A stretch of DNA of 64,000 nt from a bacterium (lineage in GTDB: Bacteria > JAJVIF01): positions 112,221 to 176,220 of the forward strand of contig JAJVIF010000002.1 of assembly GCA_022072165.1 (NCBI GenBank), given 5' to 3'. A model generated the notes under the pieces. It was not told where the DNA came from. It saw nothing but the letters and a program-made list of their open reading frames with translations, and made no database searches. Below are positions 1 to 8,808 of this stretch, piece after piece. Both the position numbers and the translations under genes were made by a program. The first letter of the stretch is position 1; each line of letters opens with the position of its first letter.

Positions 1-57
1 GTATATGGCAGTCCCTTAATCATCCTGAATCTCTCCAGCCGGGAAAGGAGCGCCGCG

Positions 58-624
58 GTGGAGCCAGCGGACCGAACCGTAGCGTCGCCACCCCCCCGCT
101 GGAGGGATGTGGTAGTCACACTCGTCGCGGTCAGCGCCTGGCTGATCGTGGGCGGGTCGCCGCGACTCGTGGAGTTCGACCCCCCGCTCATGCGGGCGGT
201 CCTGATGGGAGCAGGGTTACTCCTCGGACTCCCGGCGCTGCTGGAGCGTCCGCTTCGCTGGGATGGCTGGCGGGGCGGGGCGCGGGCCGCAGCGCTGGTG
301 GTTGCGTCGTATGTGGCGGTGTTCGTGGAAATGATCCTGGTGGTGCAATGGCACGCGGCGGCGATGGCGACCTCCGATCTGCCGACTGCCGGCCAGGCGA
401 TCCCCACCTGGCAGGAGTACACCACCATGCGACTACTGGCCGGACTCCCCTGGATTGCCGCGATTGTGCTCGCTGCGACCAGGGGTGCGGTCAGTGTGTC
501 AGAGTCGGACGATCATCAGCCTGGACCGGAGCCTCAGTCTGCCGATCAGGCGCCTGGTCCAGGGTCGCTTCCAGCGACCCCAGGGCCAGGAGAAACTCCA
601 GATCCTCCCGCGTCAATGGACTGA
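58..624 (+). CDS. Unassigned multi-pass membrane protein
   Basis: I do not recognise this 188-aa protein. A GTG start is chosen because a GGAAAGGAG-type ribosome binding site lies just upstream. Hydrophobic stretches at about residues 18-32, 44-60, 75-98 and 125-143 suggest four membrane segments. The last 45 residues are Pro/Gly/Asp-rich and look disordered. The 3' end overlaps the convergent NfeD-like gene by 134 bp, so the Pro-rich tail is the least certain part. It precedes the polysaccharide-type ABC ATPase but is too small to be that transporter's permease. Confidence 0.6.
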   Translation: MEPADRTVASPPPRWRDVVVTLVAVSAWLIVGGSPRLVEFDPPLMRAVLMGAGLLLGLPALLERPLRWDGWRGGARAAALVVASYVAVFVEMILVVQWHAAAMATSDLPTAGQAIPTWQEYTTMRLLAGLPWIAAIVLAATRGAVSVSESDDHQPGPEPQSADQAPGPGSLPATPGPGETPDPPASMD

Positions 625-1321
625 GGCGGAAGAAAGCACCTTCCCGGCCGGCGAGCCGGACCTTGGCGCGTCGACCGAGCGGCTGCCCTGTGGTGTTTTT
701 TGCGGGTCCTGTCTGGCGGCGTCCCCCGACCTCAAAGGCGACCTCACCGATCGCTCCGATCTCCATGGGAATCGTGGTTTCTGCCAGGACTCCCAGATAG
801 TCCCGCTCGGTCAGGGTCGAGTTGGACTCCACAAACTGCATCATCCGGTCAAGCAAGCGCCAGAGGATCCAGGCAAGGAGGAATCCGCCAGTGAGCCCGC
901 CCCCAAGGATGACCGCCTGCGGCAAATCTGTGATGCCGTAGCGCAAGCCGAGCCCGACGACGCCGAAGCCTGCCAGAAAGCCGAAGATTGTGAACGAGGA
1001 GACCGGCTTGATCCGGGGGACCGGGGTATCGGGCAGTCGGGACCCGGCACCGGAGTGCTGGTCCAGCACCTGCGCGACCTGTGTCAGCTCCAGATGAGCT
1101 GCGTGGGCATGAAAGGCCGCATGGGAATCGGCGAAGGCCTCGTGACTCTCCAGGGCATCCGTGAGATCCCCGGCGTCTGCCAGGTCCAGAACCTCGCCGA
1201 GTTCCGCCACATCACCGGCGCTGGCAACCGAGTCTGCCGACTCCAGGCCCAGCCCACCGAGCGCCAGGGAGATGGCACCCAGCAGACCGAGAACAAGGCA
1301 GGTCCAGAGGAGGAAGTCCAT
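491..1321 (-). CDS. NfeD-like membrane protein
   Basis: This 276-aa protein has an N-terminal hydrophobic segment (residues 4-25), an Ala/Glu/His-rich linker, two membrane segments around residues 108-150, and a C-terminal beta-rich region (about 195-245). That region has the NfeD OB-fold pattern, including G-x-x-G-x-V, a P-A-x-x-T-x-G-Q-P-L-G turn and a closing F-x-x-x-P. NfeD-like proteins are membrane proteins often linked to stomatin/flotillin-type membrane domains; no stomatin gene is seen here. The start is divergent from the ABC ATPase 60 bp away. The acidic tail after the OB fold overlaps the convergent gene at 58-624. Confidence 0.7.
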   Translation of the reverse strand: MDFLLWTCLVLGLLGAISLALGGLGLESADSVASAGDVAELGEVLDLADAGDLTDALESHEAFADSHAAFHAHAAHLELTQVAQVLDQHSGAGSRLPDTPVPRIKPVSSFTIFGFLAGFGVVGLGLRYGITDLPQAVILGGGLTGGFLLAWILWRLLDRMMQFVESNSTLTERDYLGVLAETTIPMEIGAIGEVAFEVGGRRQTGPAKNTTGQPLGRRAKVRLAGREGAFFRLSPLTREDLEFLLALGSLEATLDQAPDRQTEAPVQADDRPTLTH

Positions 1322-1381
1322 AGTGTCTGTAGGAAGCGTACCCCACCTCCCCGGTTGCGTGCCGGGGCCTACAATCTCGCC

Positions 1382-2578
1382 ATGACCTCAGCGCTGGAAG
1401 TCGAAGGCCTCTCTAAGTCTTTCAGGCTCTACAACCGGAAGACCCAGTCGCTACTGGAACGGCTGCTGATGGGTCGCGTCTCGGCCTGGCGACCGCTGGA
1501 AGCCCTCCACGAGGTCTCCTTCACGGTCAAACCCGGGACACTCCTCGGACTCATTGGTCGCAATGGTTCTGGCAAATCAACGCTGCTCAAAGTCCTCTCT
1601 GGCATCTATGTCGCCGACCGGGGGCACTACCGGACCGCCGGCAGGATGGCGGGCCTGCTGGAGCTGGGGGCGGGCTTTCATCCGGAGCTCACCGGACGCG
1701 AAAACATTTTCCTCAACGGGTCCATTCTCGGCATTCCCGCCCGGACCATCCGGCAACAGTTCGACCGGATCGTGGAATTCTCCGGCCTCGAGGACTTTCT
1801 CGATACCCCCATTCGCGCCTACTCCAGCGGCATGGTGGTCCGCCTGGGATTTTCGGTCGCAATGGCGGCGGAACCGGAGATTCTGCTGGTGGACGAAGTC
1901 CTGGGAGTCGGGGATACCGCCTTCGCGGTGAAGTCGGTAGAGACCATCCGCGAGTTTGTCCGCAATGGGCATACGGTCATTTTTGTCTCCCATGATCTCC
2001 CCCTGGTCACGGAGCTTTCCGACCGCGTACTCTGGCTGGAGGGAGGGCAATTACGGGGTGAGGGAGAACCAGCGAATGTGGTCAAAGACTATCTGAACCT
2101 GTTACGGCATCAGGACATCAGCCCATCGACTGTCACCAGTGCTACCGGCGAGATGCCATCGCTCGACCACGCTCCCATCATCGTGGAGCGGCTGCAGCTC
2201 TGGGACATCAATGGCCATGAGTCCACGTTGTTCAACACCGGCGATCCGGCGAATCTCTATGTGAATCTGCGGGCGCTCCATGCACCCAAGGACGCCTACA
2301 TCCAGCTGTCGGTCCGGAGCCTGCAGGGCGAGACCCTCCTCGGCCCCATCACGGTTCCCCTTCCTGAGTTCGTGGAGGGCTCTACCGGCGGCGCTTTTCG
2401 CTTTCACCGGCTGCCGCTGAACAAGGGGGAATACCTGATAGCTGTGGAAGTCTGGGACCGGAATCTACTGGAGCGGTACACCCCGAAGCCTGCGCTGCTG
2501 CGGTTCACGATCGGACGCTCATCGCATCCAGGGGTCACGGGTCCCTGGGAGATCCCGGGGGACTGGGAGTGGAGTTAG
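1382..2578 (+). CDS. Polysaccharide-export ABC transporter ATPase, Wzt/TagH type
   Basis: This 398-aa protein is an ABC ATPase of the O-antigen/teichoic-acid export class. Walker A is GRNGSGKST (about residue 61), the signature is YSSGM, and Walker B is EILLVDEVLGVGD, the last being typical of Wzt/TagH/RfbE. The switch histidine is in FVSHD. After about residue 245 comes a beta-rich extension resembling the Wzt C-terminal domain, which in that family binds the sugar polymer terminus. The ATG at 1382 starts directly on the conserved N-terminal fold; the open frame extends far upstream without homology. The membrane partner (Wzm/TagG type) is not in the window. Confidence 0.88.
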   Translation: MTSALEVEGLSKSFRLYNRKTQSLLERLLMGRVSAWRPLEALHEVSFTVKPGTLLGLIGRNGSGKSTLLKVLSGIYVADRGHYRTAGRMAGLLELGAGFHPELTGRENIFLNGSILGIPARTIRQQFDRIVEFSGLEDFLDTPIRAYSSGMVVRLGFSVAMAAEPEILLVDEVLGVGDTAFAVKSVETIREFVRNGHTVIFVSHDLPLVTELSDRVLWLEGGQLRGEGEPANVVKDYLNLLRHQDISPSTVTSATGEMPSLDHAPIIVERLQLWDINGHESTLFNTGDPANLYVNLRALHAPKDAYIQLSVRSLQGETLLGPITVPLPEFVEGSTGGAFRFHRLPLNKGEYLIAVEVWDRNLLERYTPKPALLRFTIGRSSHPGVTGPWEIPGDWEWS

Positions 2579-2646
2579 ACCGACATCCCCGGTGCCGTAC
2601 CATTCCCATGTTCACCGAACGAAGATGCCCGCAGGAGTATTGAGTC

Positions 2647-2886
2647 ATGTCGCAGTCGATGGTGCCGCGTCCACCAAGCCAGGGCCTGGGGTATTGCCCG
2701 CAGTGCGGCAGTACGCATATCCGGGAAGGGCAGGAAACCAGCGGTGACAACAATCTGGCGGCGACTTCCTGCTGTCTCGGGGCCTGCTGCGCCTGGCCCT
2801 TCCTGCTGATTGCGCCGTTTTTGATGAAGCGCAACACCTACCGGTACCGGGAGTGCCGGGGCTGCGGCAACCGCTGGCAGGTCTGA
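2647..2886 (+). CDS. Small zinc-ribbon membrane-associated protein
   Basis: This 79-aa protein has a CPQC pair near residue 17 and a CRGC pair near residue 70, which together form a four-cysteine zinc ribbon. The pairs are separated by a Cys-rich hydrophobic stretch (CCLGACCAWPFLLIAPFLM) that may insert in the membrane. The same arrangement is seen in many short uncharacterised ribbon proteins. It sits 31 bp upstream of the PspA-like genes on the same strand, so it may be co-transcribed with them. Its function is unknown. Confidence 0.6.
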   Translation: MSQSMVPRPPSQGLGYCPQCGSTHIREGQETSGDNNLAATSCCLGACCAWPFLLIAPFLMKRNTYRYRECRGCGNRWQV

Positions 2887-2917
2887 GGCGTACAATCCCT
2901 CCCCCGGAGGGGTCGGG

Positions 2918-3529
2918 ATGGCGTCGGGCTCACATCCCTGGCAGTTTCTCAGGCGTCTGCTGGGCACCGCCGAGTCCGGCCTGACTACCACTTCCGCCTC
3001 CTCTGCAGCGACCGCCGATCCCAAAGCACAAGTCCGGGCATGGATTCAGGAACTCCGGGAGCAGCTTCCGGTGCTGGATCAGACTGTTGCCCGGATTCGG
3101 GAGGAACTCCCGGGGCGTGAAGCGCTCGTACGGCAGACCGCCATCCGCCTGCAGGCGGTAGAGCAGGAGATCACGGCTTCGCTGGAAGCCGGTGACCGGA
3201 CGCACGCCGGCTCGCTGGCGCTGGAACGGGAGCGCTTGCGGGGCGTACTGGAGCAACGACACGCCTCACTGGACCGGGCCAGGGAGTCGCTGTCACGGGC
3301 CGAAGACATCAGAAGTCGGTACCTCCATGCCATGACGCTTCAGCTGCGGGAACTCCAGGCGCTGCTGCAGGAGCCCTCCGCGCCGCGACTCGCAACGCGG
3401 GTCGCCACGCTGGCATCGGAAGCCAAAGCGGCGGGAGCCGGGTCGCTGGCAGCACGACTCCTACAGGACGCCGATCCGCAGCAGGCCGGGGCAGTTACTG
3501 AAGCCGGGTCGACAGCGGGAGAGGACTAA
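2918..3529 (+). CDS. PspA-like coiled-coil protein (paralogue 1)
   Basis: This 203-aa protein is almost entirely alpha-helical with long heptad-like stretches at residues 38-75 and 85-150. The pattern WIQELREQLPVLDQTVA...LEAGDRTHAGSLALERERL resembles the PspA/IM30/Vipp1 class, whose members coat stressed membranes from the cytoplasmic side. Similarity is by pattern only and is not strong enough for a gene name. The protein at 3536 is a clear paralogue: both share A-W-x-Q-E-L, G-D-R-x-H-A-x-S-L-A-L-E-R-E and the spacing between these. Six bases separate the two genes. Confidence 0.65.
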   Translation: MASGSHPWQFLRRLLGTAESGLTTTSASSAATADPKAQVRAWIQELREQLPVLDQTVARIREELPGREALVRQTAIRLQAVEQEITASLEAGDRTHAGSLALERERLRGVLEQRHASLDRARESLSRAEDIRSRYLHAMTLQLRELQALLQEPSAPRLATRVATLASEAKAAGAGSLAARLLQDADPQQAGAVTEAGSTAGED

Positions 3530-3535
3530 CAACAG

Positions 3536-4192
3536 ATGTGGCAACGATTCCTGGCCTGGATTCATCAACTCCTCGGGCAAAAAGCCCGCTCTCCTGAAGA
3601 ACAGGTCGAAGCCTGGCTGCAGGAACTCGCGGCCCAGGTACCCCGACTCGATAACGCCGCGGCGCGTCTGAAGGCGGAAGCGACCGGGGCAGAGCATCTC
3701 CTGGAGCAACTGGAGTTCCACATCGCCGACAGCGAAGCGCAGATCGCCGACGCCCTGAAGCGTGGGGACCGGGCGCACGCCGCGAGTCTGGCACTGGAGC
3801 GGGAGCAGCTCCAGGCGCGTCGCCCGCACCGGGAGGAGCAGCTGCGACGCGCCCGGGCGGACTGGGAGCAGACCGAGCGCATCCGGCGTCACTTCATGAA
3901 GCGTCAGGCTGAAGAAACCCAGCGTCTGCGTAGCCTGCTACGGGAACATGCCACTGCGGCACTCATGGCAGAAGTCCAGGCCATTCATGCAACGGTCGCC
4001 GCTGGCAGCAGTCCTACCCTGAGCACGCATCTGCTGGCGGAAGCGGAAGCGGCGGCTGATGCGGAACGCGGACGCCTTCGCGTCGCCGCCGATCTGGCAG
4101 TCATGGAGCATCAGCACCCGGCGGAGGCAGTACACTCCACGGAGGTTGCCATGGAGGAACAGCCTCCGGCGCTGGAGACCACCTCAGAATAG
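3536..4192 (+). CDS. PspA-like coiled-coil protein (paralogue 2)
   Basis: This 218-aa helical protein begins with an amphipathic-looking segment MWQRFLAWIHQLLGQK, as PspA proteins often do for membrane contact. A long coiled coil follows (about 22-140), with the GDRAHAASLALEREQL motif shared with the upstream gene. The C-terminus is acidic. It lies between the first paralogue and a two-TM protein at 4210 and is probably one transcript with them. The duplication suggests a hetero-oligomeric coat, which is inference. Confidence 0.65.
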   Translation: MWQRFLAWIHQLLGQKARSPEEQVEAWLQELAAQVPRLDNAAARLKAEATGAEHLLEQLEFHIADSEAQIADALKRGDRAHAASLALEREQLQARRPHREEQLRRARADWEQTERIRRHFMKRQAEETQRLRSLLREHATAALMAEVQAIHATVAAGSSPTLSTHLLAEAEAAADAERGRLRVAADLAVMEHQHPAEAVHSTEVAMEEQPPALETTSE

Positions 4193-4209
4193 TCAGGACC
4201 TGCTCACTC

Positions 4210-5280
4210 ATGGGAAGCTCGAAAAATCGGGGCATCCGAATCGAACTGGATGGGGAGTTCCTCGAGGATATCGGGGACGTCATCGAGCAGAAGGTTGAGC
4301 GGGGCGTCAAGAAGCTGGAGGAGTCGCTTAAAGACTTCAAGGGTCTGGAAATTCGGATTGAGCAGCCGGGCGAGAAAACCAGCCGGAAGCGACGGGGTCG
4401 CGAGTCTGCAGCACAGATCAGCGGACCCATCGCGATTCCCCCGGAAACCGATGTCGAGAAGCGCGAGCGATTCTGGAAGGCTGTGGTGAGTCCCGGCGCC
4501 CTCTTCACCTTCGGGGGCATGATGATTCCGGGCCTGATTACGTTTCAGGAGGGCATCGGCATCGCCTTCATTGTGGCGGGATTCATCTTCTATGTGGCCA
4601 TCGCGGCGGGGGAGTACTCCGCTCTGGAGGCCCGTCGCGAACGCAAACTGCGGCGCATGATCCAGCAGGGGGAACTCCCGGCGTATCAGCCAGAAGCCAC
4701 TCCGATCTCCCTCCCGCAGGCTTATGCAACACACGCCGCCGTGACCGACCCCGACTCGCCCCGTGCCCGCATGGATGCCCTCATCAGCCGGATCCGGTCG
4801 CGCATGGACGAGGATCAACCCGCCATCAGCGTCAGCGAACTGGGGCGCTACAGCGAGCTCGCCTCCCACTACGAGGCCAAGGCCATCGAGATTCGGGAAT
4901 ATCTGAATGAGGTCGGCGGACTGGCGGAGGCCCAGACCGACCTGGCCCGGCTCCGGGTCCAGCAGGAGCAGCTCGCACCCGGGGATGCCCGGGCCGAGTC
5001 GCTGGCGAAACTCATCAGCATCAAAGAGCGGACGGTCCGGGACTTCCAGGCGCTGGAACGCTATCTGGCGACGGTTGAGGGGAAGTTCGAGGAGCAGATC
5101 GCGCATCTGGAGAGTCTGGACGCGGCGCTGATGCGGCACAAGCTCGGGTCCTTCGCGCGACAGACTCATGCAGACGAAACGTTGTCCACCCGGGAAGTGG
5201 AGTCCCTCGCGCTGGGGCTGTCGCAGACTGCCGATGCCCTGGAGCAGGACCTCGCCCGGATCAATGTCGAACTCGCCTAG
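4210..5280 (+). CDS. Two-TM protein with C-terminal coiled coil, PspA-cluster partner
   Basis: This 356-aa protein has three parts. The N-terminus is charged and helical (RIELDGEFLEDIGDVIEQKVERG). Two adjacent hydrophobic segments lie at about residues 96-135. A long helical C-terminal part (about 180-356) has heptad-like Leu/Ala spacing. I do not recognise a named family. Its position 17 bp after two PspA-like genes suggests it anchors or senses for that coat at the inner membrane, analogous to the membrane partners PspB/C or LiaF-type proteins, but without sequence similarity I can see. The equally long antisense frame here is a shadow. Confidence 0.6.
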   Translation: MGSSKNRGIRIELDGEFLEDIGDVIEQKVERGVKKLEESLKDFKGLEIRIEQPGEKTSRKRRGRESAAQISGPIAIPPETDVEKRERFWKAVVSPGALFTFGGMMIPGLITFQEGIGIAFIVAGFIFYVAIAAGEYSALEARRERKLRRMIQQGELPAYQPEATPISLPQAYATHAAVTDPDSPRARMDALISRIRSRMDEDQPAISVSELGRYSELASHYEAKAIEIREYLNEVGGLAEAQTDLARLRVQQEQLAPGDARAESLAKLISIKERTVRDFQALERYLATVEGKFEEQIAHLESLDAALMRHKLGSFARQTHADETLSTREVESLALGLSQTADALEQDLARINVELA

Positions 5281-5419
5281 AGCAATGCCGGGCGGAACCA
5301 CTTGTTTTGGTGGGACAGAGTGTCAGCCACCCGTTGGGCAGGAGTACCAAAGAACCATGGAAGATTGATGGGAGAGAGTGCCATCGATGAGTCCCTTCTG
5401 ATCTGCAGGAGTCTGACAA

Positions 5420-7309
5420 CTAGTAGGCGCTATCGGCTAAGGCATATCGCAAGCGCGTAGTGGTCGGTTCACACCAGAAGATGGCAATGCGCCCATTGAG
5501 CTCCAGCACCAAAGGTGGCACCCAGTAGCGCCCCTCGTTCCCCTGGGCAAACGCCACAGTTGTGCGCCGCCAATCCTGGAGTCTCTCTATATCGGTCGTC
5601 ACCTGACGGGCGAGGCGAAGCCTCTGATTCGTGTTGTCAAAATAGGCGACGGCAGCGCGTCCCAAAACGATGCCTACGGAGGGAGCAACGCTTGCCGCAG
5701 GAGGACTCTCCAAAATGAAATATGTCCAATCCGTGTACCCAGGATTTGAGAGCGGAGTGCTCGCCACTGTCACGTTCTTCATCATGAAATCGTTGGCCAC
5801 TACTCCCCAGCCAGATTTATGCGGCCATAGGTCAAGATTACCATCCATGCCGCTGTTACCTCCAATGAACTCGGCTGTCCAGTCCTCACTGGCACGAGGC
5901 GGGCTGTCCGTTCAGCGATACAACACAGCGGACTCCCCCGCCGGCCCCCAGTTATCCAGTGGGCCATAAGTCGAGGCGATAGAGTAAATGCTCCCATCCC
6001 GTTCAATAATGCGGCCAAGGACTGCGGCTTGCCCACCACCGCCAGAATATGGGGCTTCGACGAAGTACACTATCCAATCCTCGGTTGAGTAAGGAGCGTC
6101 CGCCGACACGAGGACAGGCAGCCCACGGCCCATGGTCGTTCCTAACAAAAATTCGTCATTGATGCTGGTGAGAGCATAGAGGGCGAACCCCATTGTAGTG
6201 CCGTGCTTCACCTCGTGGATCTGCCAGTCCGCACTCGTCGCTGGTTGCGCAACATCCGCCCAAGCCAAGTATTCGCGAACATCGGTTCGGGGACGGCGGT
6301 TGGTGCCGAAGTGCCTCTGGTAGAGAATCGCCAACCGACCCTGTTGGATTGTTAAGGAGTATCTTCCCGAGACGAAGCCGTCGGGATCAATGATGTGTTC
6401 CTCTCAGTCCTCAGGTGTTAAGGGCATCGCGACCAGGGCTCGACGAATCGCTAGTCCCTCAGGCGAGGAGTAAGCCAGCACGACTCGCCCATCCATCACC
6501 AGGCCAGTCACCATGGCGTAGGGAGCGCGCAGAATTCCCCGCTCCTGGCTTCCGGCACATGGCCCTAAATCCTGGACGGTCCAGGTCGGCACAACTGGGG
6601 TGCCGACCGTGAACTTGAAGGTAAGCGTGTTTGAACTGCCATACACGTTTGAGGCGCGCACAGTGCCGCTATAGGTACCAGGATTTGGGAGTGAGACTTC
6701 CGGTTCCGCGACATCGAATTCGGCTGGTGCTGCTGACATAAGGTTGAATTCCCACTACCAGGCCGTCGCGTTCGGCCAATTCAGGACCGCGCTGAACAGC
6801 ACGGTGCCCGCAGGCAGCCCCACGTCACTTTCCGGTGTCACTGAGTCGATCACAGGGACGCCAGCTACAACGTACACTTCTGAGGCGGAGTGAGTCATAC
6901 CGCCATCGGTGATTTCCAAGCTGACTGCATAGGCACCGGGATCTCGAAGGATGACTGTAGGCGTCGCATCGGTGCTGGTCGACGGCATCGTCCCATCACC
7001 AAAACTCCACGCATAGGTCGCTCCGAGGCTGAGCTCGTCGATCTCAGCGGAGAATTGCACCTCGGCATCCGGGGCACCGATAGTACCGATGGGGGAAATC
7101 GTGAGCGGCATGCCCGGGTTGGTTCCTTTCGTCGAGCAACCGGACACGACGTGTGCTAGCAGCAGGGACACTGCACGGTAGAGCCAGCGGTGGTGCAAGT
7201 GATTCAATATTACCGGCTGAATCAGCACACTAGCAACCATACAACTTTCAGCGGAATGATGCAAGAGGAGCCGCCAGAAACGGTTGTCCGCTCCTACTTG
7301 TTGTGCCAT
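5420..7309 (-). pseudogene. PKD-domain surface lipoprotein gene broken by three in-frame stops
   Basis: A single minus-strand reading frame of 630 codons is interrupted at three points: TAG at 6755-6757, TGA at 6404-6406 and TGA at 5912-5914. There is no frameshift. It reads as a lipoprotein (lipobox VVSGC), one clear PKD domain (WSFGDGT), a second PKD-like domain, then a beta-rich domain with repeated 'GRLAI'/'SADW' elements. The intact gene at 16972-18969 has the same layout. Aligned to it, the TAG falls on the Ser of the W-S-W motif and the first TGA falls on the Trp of 'DWE'. Both fit single-base nonsense changes (TCG to TAG, TGG to TGA). The true start may be internal, for example a TTG nearer the signal peptide. 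Confidence 0.75.
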
Positions 7310-7325
7310 TCCTAAAGCAGAGCGC

Positions 7326-7347
7326 GCCCCCGGAAGGCTCCGGGGGC
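7326..7347 (-). terminator. GC-rich hairpin downstream of pilC
   Basis: This is a perfect 9-bp stem (GCCCCCGGA / TCCGGGGGC) with a 4-base loop, placed 33 bp beyond the pilC stop. On the minus strand it is followed only by a weak T-rich stretch (TCTGCTTT). It is a plausible but not ideal Rho-independent terminator. Confidence 0.5.
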
Positions 7348-7379
7348 GGTGGCATTTCGTGCTGGTGCAGGCGGGATCG

Positions 7380-8606
7380 CTACTTGATCACGTTCACCAG
7401 GTTGAAGATCGGCAGATAGAGGGAGACCACGATGACCCCGATGATCCCACCGATGATCACGATCAGCAGCGGCTCGATGAGCGAGGCCAGACCCCGGACC
7501 GTGTTGTCGATCTCATCATCGTAGTAGTCGGAGAGCTTGTAGAGCATCTCCTCCAGGTTCCCGGCATCCTCCCCGACCGCAATCAGGTTCGTGACCATGG
7601 CCGGGAACTGCTTGGTCCGCTTCATGGGCGCGTTGATCGACTCCCCTTCCCGGATGCGGTCGCGGGTGTAGTCGATGGCGTTGGCGATCACGATGTTGTG
7701 CGCCGTATCGCGGGTCACCTCGAGGGCTTCCACCAGCGGCACGCCGGACTCCTGGAGGGTCCCCAGGGTCCTGGTAAACCGGGTGATGGCGACCTTGCGG
7801 GCCAGCGGGCCAAAGATGGGCATCCGCAGGGAGATCGGGTCGCAGACCCGGTGGCCCAGCTTCGTGCCCCGGAACTTCCAGAAGAAGATCGCCGCGATGG
7901 CGGGAATGATGGTGTAGTAGTACCAGTGGTAGCGGAACTCTTCCGAGATCTCCAGCATCTTCTGCGTGAGTTCGGGGAGTTGCGCCTCGCCGCCGGAGAA
8001 GTCCTTATAGAACTCGGCGAACTGCGGGATGATGTAGATGAACATGAACAGGATGATCAGGATCGAGACCCCGACCACCAGGCTCGGATACACCATCGCC
8101 GACTTGATTTTGTTGCGGAGTTCGAGTTCGTTTTCATAGAACTTCGCCACGCGCTGGAGGATCTTGTCCAGCACGCCACCGACCTCGCCGGAGTGGATCA
8201 TGGCGATGAAGAAGTTGGAAAACGCCGCCGGATGCTTCTTCATCGACTTGGCGAGGGTCTCGCCCCCCTGGACGTCCATGCGGACCTTGTGCAGGATCTT
8301 CTTGAACTTCCGGTTGGTGGTCTGCTCTTCCACCGTATCCAGGGTCTCGGAGATCGTGAGCCCGGCGTTCACCAGGAGGCTCATCTGCCGGGAAGAGAGG
8401 GTGAGGAGCTTGAGCCCGACTTTCGTGAAGTAGTCGATGACATCCCAGGGATGCCAGCCCCATTGCTTCTTCTCATAGATCTTGAGAACGAAGTACCCCT
8501 CCTTCTGGAGGGTATCGACAACGGAGTGCTGGGAATCCGCATCGACCGAGTTCCGGATGATGTTGCCGGAAGAGTCGCGGGCGACGAAGACGTATTGCTT
8601 GGCCAT
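7380..8606 (-). CDS. pilC: Type IV pilus inner-membrane platform protein PilC
   Basis: PilC (GspF family) is the polytopic platform on which the PilB and PilT motors act to assemble or retract the pilus. This 408-aa protein has the family length. It starts with a cytoplasmic segment (YVFVARDSSGNIIR), then shows two copies of the T2SSF helical domain (about residues 75-200 and 275-400). Each copy carries the conserved 'LVNAGLTISETL' / 'LQESGVPLVEALE' amphipathic motif and ends in membrane helices; the last is LLIVIIGGIIGVIVVSLYLPIF. pilT and pilB lie upstream on the same strand, but separated by a lipoprotein gene and a toxin-antitoxin remnant. Confidence 0.93.
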   Translation of the reverse strand: MAKQYVFVARDSSGNIIRNSVDADSQHSVVDTLQKEGYFVLKIYEKKQWGWHPWDVIDYFTKVGLKLLTLSSRQMSLLVNAGLTISETLDTVEEQTTNRKFKKILHKVRMDVQGGETLAKSMKKHPAAFSNFFIAMIHSGEVGGVLDKILQRVAKFYENELELRNKIKSAMVYPSLVVGVSILIILFMFIYIIPQFAEFYKDFSGGEAQLPELTQKMLEISEEFRYHWYYYTIIPAIAAIFFWKFRGTKLGHRVCDPISLRMPIFGPLARKVAITRFTRTLGTLQESGVPLVEALEVTRDTAHNIVIANAIDYTRDRIREGESINAPMKRTKQFPAMVTNLIAVGEDAGNLEEMLYKLSDYYDDEIDNTVRGLASLIEPLLIVIIGGIIGVIVVSLYLPIFNLVNVIK

Positions 8607-8808
8607 GGAGCCTCACGCAGGGTGAAGTGACAAGAGTGGTGCCTTCCCCGTCAGGTGAGACCGGGCACACAGCGCCGATTGTAGCGCAGCCTGCGGTCCT
8701 CGCCGACAAAGAAGTGGGGGTCCGGCAGGATCAGGAGGAAGCGACCTGCCGGGGAAGTCGCCGCGAGCGCGTCGACCTGCCGGGCATTATGCCATGAATT
8801 CTGTCGCT

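Noticed and set aside
455..1381. Upstream extension of the ABC ATPase open frame (to 455)
   Set aside because: The added region overlaps the NfeD-like gene on the opposite strand and has no homology; the ATPase fold starts at 1382.
4204..5301. Long minus-strand open frame of 365 codons
   Set aside because: It mirrors the gene at 4210-5280, has no domain pattern, and the plus-strand protein has clear membrane and coiled-coil structure.
5420..7309. Genetic-code change (TGA or TAG as sense)
   Set aside because: TGA ends many normal genes here, for example those at 25930, 26856 and 59637, so the stops in the broken gene are best read as nonsense mutations.
7284..8630. Plus-strand 448-codon frame opposite pilC
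   Set aside because: Shadow of pilC; its His/Asp-rich composition is typical of antisense translation of GC-rich genes.
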